Notes under the pieces: generated by a model | What the model was told of the DNA's origin: nothing | Database searches by the model: none | The model's input: the letters and a program-made list of their open reading frames with translations, nothing else | Made by a program: the position numbers and the translations under genes | Assembly (NCBI GenBank): GCA_963821235.1 | Contig: CAWGCS010000001.1 | Location: 1,054,001-1,118,000 of the forward strand | Direction of reading: 5' to 3' | DNA length: 64,000 nucleotides | DNA from: CTSoil-043 sp963821235 | GTDB taxonomy: Bacteria > Chloroflexota > Limnocylindria > Limnocylindrales > CSP1-4 | Shown here: piece after piece, positions 62,039-64,000 of the stretch | Numbering within the stretch: position 1 is the first letter of the stretch | How the letters are laid out: every line of letters begins with the position of its first letter

Positions 62039-62110
62039 GGGCCCGTAGCTCAGCGGCAGAGCGAGGGACTTTTAATCCCTGCGTCCTGGGTTCGAATCCC
62101 AGCGGGCTCA
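62039..62110 (+). tRNA. tRNA-Lys (anticodon TTT)
   Basis: A full cloverleaf: acceptor GGGCCCG (62039-62045) with CGGGCTC (62103-62109), D-arm GCTCAGCGGCAGAGC, anticodon loop CTTTTAA between AGGGA and TCCCT, T-loop TTCGAAT and discriminator A. CCA is not encoded. It lies about 95 bases from the lysine-operon leader, on the opposite strand. Confidence 0.95.
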
Positions 62111-62237
62111 CGACCCTCCCCTGGGCTGGTCGGGCCGATCGGGGCGCCCGGACGGTCCGAAGGGCCGGGGGCGCGGGCGGTGCGGCGCGCTAGCGTTCGG
62201 CCCTGGCGTCCGCCCCCGTCACCGAAGGAGGCCCGAG

Positions 62238-62663
62238 ATGTCGGACCAGAACGTTCGGCTTGTTGTGTCCGGGATCATCCTCCTCCACGGCCTCGGCCAC
62301 GGCGGAGCGTTCGCCGCCCTCGTATGGCGCGGGCTCCGCCCGGGATCGAGCACCGGCGCCTGGCTCGACGCACGATCCTGGCTGCTGCCATCGCTCTCGC
62401 AGGGCACGGCCACCGCCGTCGCAAGCACCTTCTGGATCGCGTCCCTGGTCGGCTTCGTGGCGGCCTTCCTGGCCTTCTGGGGCATGGTCCTGCCCGTCGA
62501 CGCCTGGCAGCCCCTGGCCGTCGGCTCCGCGATCGTCTCCGCGCTCGGGATCGTGCTGTTCTTCGGGACCTGGCCGATCTTCAACATGCTGGCCGCGCTG
62601 GGCGTCAACGTGGCGGTCCTGGTCGCCCTCCTGGTCGTCCACTGGACGCCGCCGCTGGCGTAG
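62238..62663 (+). CDS. Small four-helix membrane protein
   Basis: A 141-residue protein behind the strong ribosome site AAGGAGG. Hydrophobic helices are VRLVVSGIILLHGLGHGGAFAALVW, WIASLVGFVAAFLAFWGMVLP, LAVGSAIVSALGIVLFFG and MLAALGVNVAVLVALLVVHW. Histidines in helix 1 (LLHGLGHGG) might bind metal or heme. No family recognised. Confidence 0.75.
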   Translation: MSDQNVRLVVSGIILLHGLGHGGAFAALVWRGLRPGSSTGAWLDARSWLLPSLSQGTATAVASTFWIASLVGFVAAFLAFWGMVLPVDAWQPLAVGSAIVSALGIVLFFGTWPIFNMLAALGVNVAVLVALLVVHWTPPLA

Positions 62664-62689
62664 CCCGCCGCCCGGTCCAAGCCCGCAGA

Positions 62690-63976
62690 TCAGCGCAGCG
62701 CTTCCCGGGCGAGCTCGTAGGCTCGCCGGGCGTCTCCCTCCTCGGAGGCGAGCTCGCTGAGCTCGACGAGGCAGTCCCGCAGCTGGGCCGGCCGGCCATG
62801 GACCCGGGCGATCTCGATCGCCCCCTCGAGGATCGCGGCGGCGCGCGCCGGCTCGCCGAGCCGTCGGGCGATGCGACCGCGCGTGAGCGCCGCGCTCACG
62901 GCGGCCTTCTGGTTGCCCGACGTGCCTGCGGCCGCCATGGCGTCGACGGCGAAGCCCTCCGCGGCGGCCAGGTCGCCCATGGCCAGGGCGACCCGGGCCT
63001 GGGTCTCCAGCACGCTGGCGAGGCACGTCGTGTTGCCCAGCTCCTCCATTCGCGCCCGCGATGCCGCGGCGTGGGCGCGGGCGCGCTCCAGGGTGCCCAG
63101 GGCCAGGTGGGTGAGGGCGAGCTCGTTGTCGATCACGGCGACCTCGAGGTGGTCTTCCGCAACCCGGAAGGAGGCGATCGCCCGCATCGCGTTCGAGACC
63201 GCCGCCTCGTAGTCCCCGCTCTCCCGGTAGCTGACTGCGAGCGACTCCAGGGAGGCCGCCCGCCGCCGGTCGTCCAGCCCTTCGACCCGTGCGCGCGCCT
63301 CGCCGAGGTAGGTGAGCGCTTGCTCTCCGCGTCCCTCACGGGAATCGATCCTCGCCAGGCCGATCAACGCCAGGACCTCGAGGTTGGGAACGACCGGGAC
63401 CCCGCCGCGGGCCGCGTCGAGGACGCTCCGGAAGAGGGCCCACGCCTCTCCCGTGTTCTCCAGCCGGTAGAGGCCCGATGCCTGCCAGTACCGGGCGGTG
63501 GTCGCGTCCGGGAGGAGGCCCTGGGCCGTGAAGATGGCGGCGGCGTCGGCTCCCGCTGCGACTGCGTCGGCGGGCCGGTCGAGCCGGCTCAGCGCCTCGG
63601 CTCGGCCGCGCTGGATCTCCGCCCGGCGCACCGGGCAGGACTCGTCCTCGAGGAGTCGGTCGAACGCATCCAGCGCCACCTGCCAGTCTCCGGCGGCGAG
63701 GCGCAGGTCGGCCTCGACGCGGCACCAGCGGGCCTGGCCCTCCCCGAGGAGGTCCGTCGGGGCGACCCCGAGGCGGGCGGCCAGGAAGTCGAGGGCGGCG
63801 ATCGACGGGCGGGAGAGGCCGTTCTCGAGCGCGCTCACGTAGGCCTTGGTGTAGCGGCCGTCGGCGAGCCTGGCCTGGGTCAGGCCCGCCCGCAGTCGAG
63901 CCGCCCTCAGGCGGGCGGCGAAGGCGCCTGCGGGAGCCCGGTCGGGGCGCGTGGCGGCTCGTCCAGATCCTGCCAT
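62690..63976 (-). CDS. XRE-family regulator with TPR-like repeats
   Basis: A 428-residue protein. An XRE helix-turn-helix is at about residues 18-75 (LRAARLRAGLTQARLADGRYTKAYVSALENGLSRPSIAALDFLAARLG). The rest is a helical repeat array of TPR type (WQVALDAFDRLLEDE, RGRAEALSRLDRPADAVAAG, LAVSYRESGDYEAAVSNAMRAI and so on). Such proteins often sense peptides or protein partners. ATG 63976 is chosen over GTG 63982. Target unknown. Confidence 0.85.
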   Translation of the reverse strand: MAGSGRAATRPDRAPAGAFAARLRAARLRAGLTQARLADGRYTKAYVSALENGLSRPSIAALDFLAARLGVAPTDLLGEGQARWCRVEADLRLAAGDWQVALDAFDRLLEDESCPVRRAEIQRGRAEALSRLDRPADAVAAGADAAAIFTAQGLLPDATTARYWQASGLYRLENTGEAWALFRSVLDAARGGVPVVPNLEVLALIGLARIDSREGRGEQALTYLGEARARVEGLDDRRRAASLESLAVSYRESGDYEAAVSNAMRAIASFRVAEDHLEVAVIDNELALTHLALGTLERARAHAAASRARMEELGNTTCLASVLETQARVALAMGDLAAAEGFAVDAMAAAGTSGNQKAAVSAALTRGRIARRLGEPARAAAILEGAIEIARVHGRPAQLRDCLVELSELASEEGDARRAYELAREALR

Positions 63977-64000
63977 GTCCACGAGTGTATCGCGCCGGTA

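Noticed and set aside
1..64000. CRISPR arrays, insertion sequences, prophage or integration sites
   Set aside because: No regularly spaced repeats, transposase, integrase or structural phage genes were seen.

Overview
This is a very GC-rich bacterial chromosome segment with many GTG starts and four-base ATGA/GTGA gene overlaps. The gene content (cytochrome bd; a split cytochrome b/Rieske complex with a cytochrome c-cupredoxin fusion; HTH-GAF-GGDEF proteins; a YkoEDC-type thiamine transporter) best fits a Chloroflexota lineage such as Limnocylindria or relatives. That placement is inference from gene style, not from a marker gene. There is no CRISPR array, rRNA, phage or insertion sequence. 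Two tRNA genes, a TPP riboswitch and a probable attenuator are present.

Layout. 1-9.97 kb: housekeeping and accessory genes: an alpha/beta hydrolase cut by the window edge, a winged-helix protein, an M23 peptidase, a DUF1801 protein, an OsmC protein, an ECF sigma factor overlapping a membrane-anchored propeller protein, tRNA-Arg, a hotdog thioesterase, a protein resembling contractile-injection-system cargo, and an ACT protein. 10.2-26.5 kb: the centrepiece, all on the plus strand. A three-gene phosphorelay without a DNA-binding domain runs with a 7-base gap into hdrC-hdrB, then a soluble HdrD-like protein, etfB-etfA, a membrane HdrD-like ETF:quinone oxidoreductase (EMO type), hdrA, mvhD-mvhG-mvhA, a hydrogenase maturation protease and a shortened HypA. 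Together these could link H2, heterodisulfide-reductase chemistry, ETF and the quinone pool. mvhA appears frameshifted near its start.

26.5-43.4 kb: cydAB facing the hydrogenase operon, an HD phosphohydrolase, a CAP-domain secreted protein, a WYL regulator with an unknown membrane protein, a polar amino-acid ABC transporter, a LysM/NodB-like lipoprotein, a large HTH-GAF-GGDEF protein with no ordinary start codon, small membrane proteins and a YbaK-type editing protein. 43.4-47.8 kb: a HAD phosphatase, then a TPP riboswitch controlling thiN-ykoE-ykoD-ykoC, with a hairpin that hides the thiN ribosome site and an apparent ATT start.

47.8-57.4 kb: Bcp peroxiredoxin, a PIG-L deacetylase, an unrecognised coiled-coil protein, then an electron-transfer operon: GltD-like flavoprotein, cytochrome b6-like, subunit IV-like, Rieske, cytochrome c-cupredoxin fusion and a membrane kelch protein. 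57.4-64 kb: a rhodanese-DUF309-DUF2203 operon, then a minus-strand lysine operon dapB-dapA in which the start of dapD is joined out of frame to the end of a lysA-like decarboxylase gene. It is preceded by a 26-residue leader ORF with three consecutive Lys codons, a strong hairpin and a leaderless-type promoter, next to tRNA-Lys(TTT). A small membrane protein and an XRE-TPR regulator close the window.
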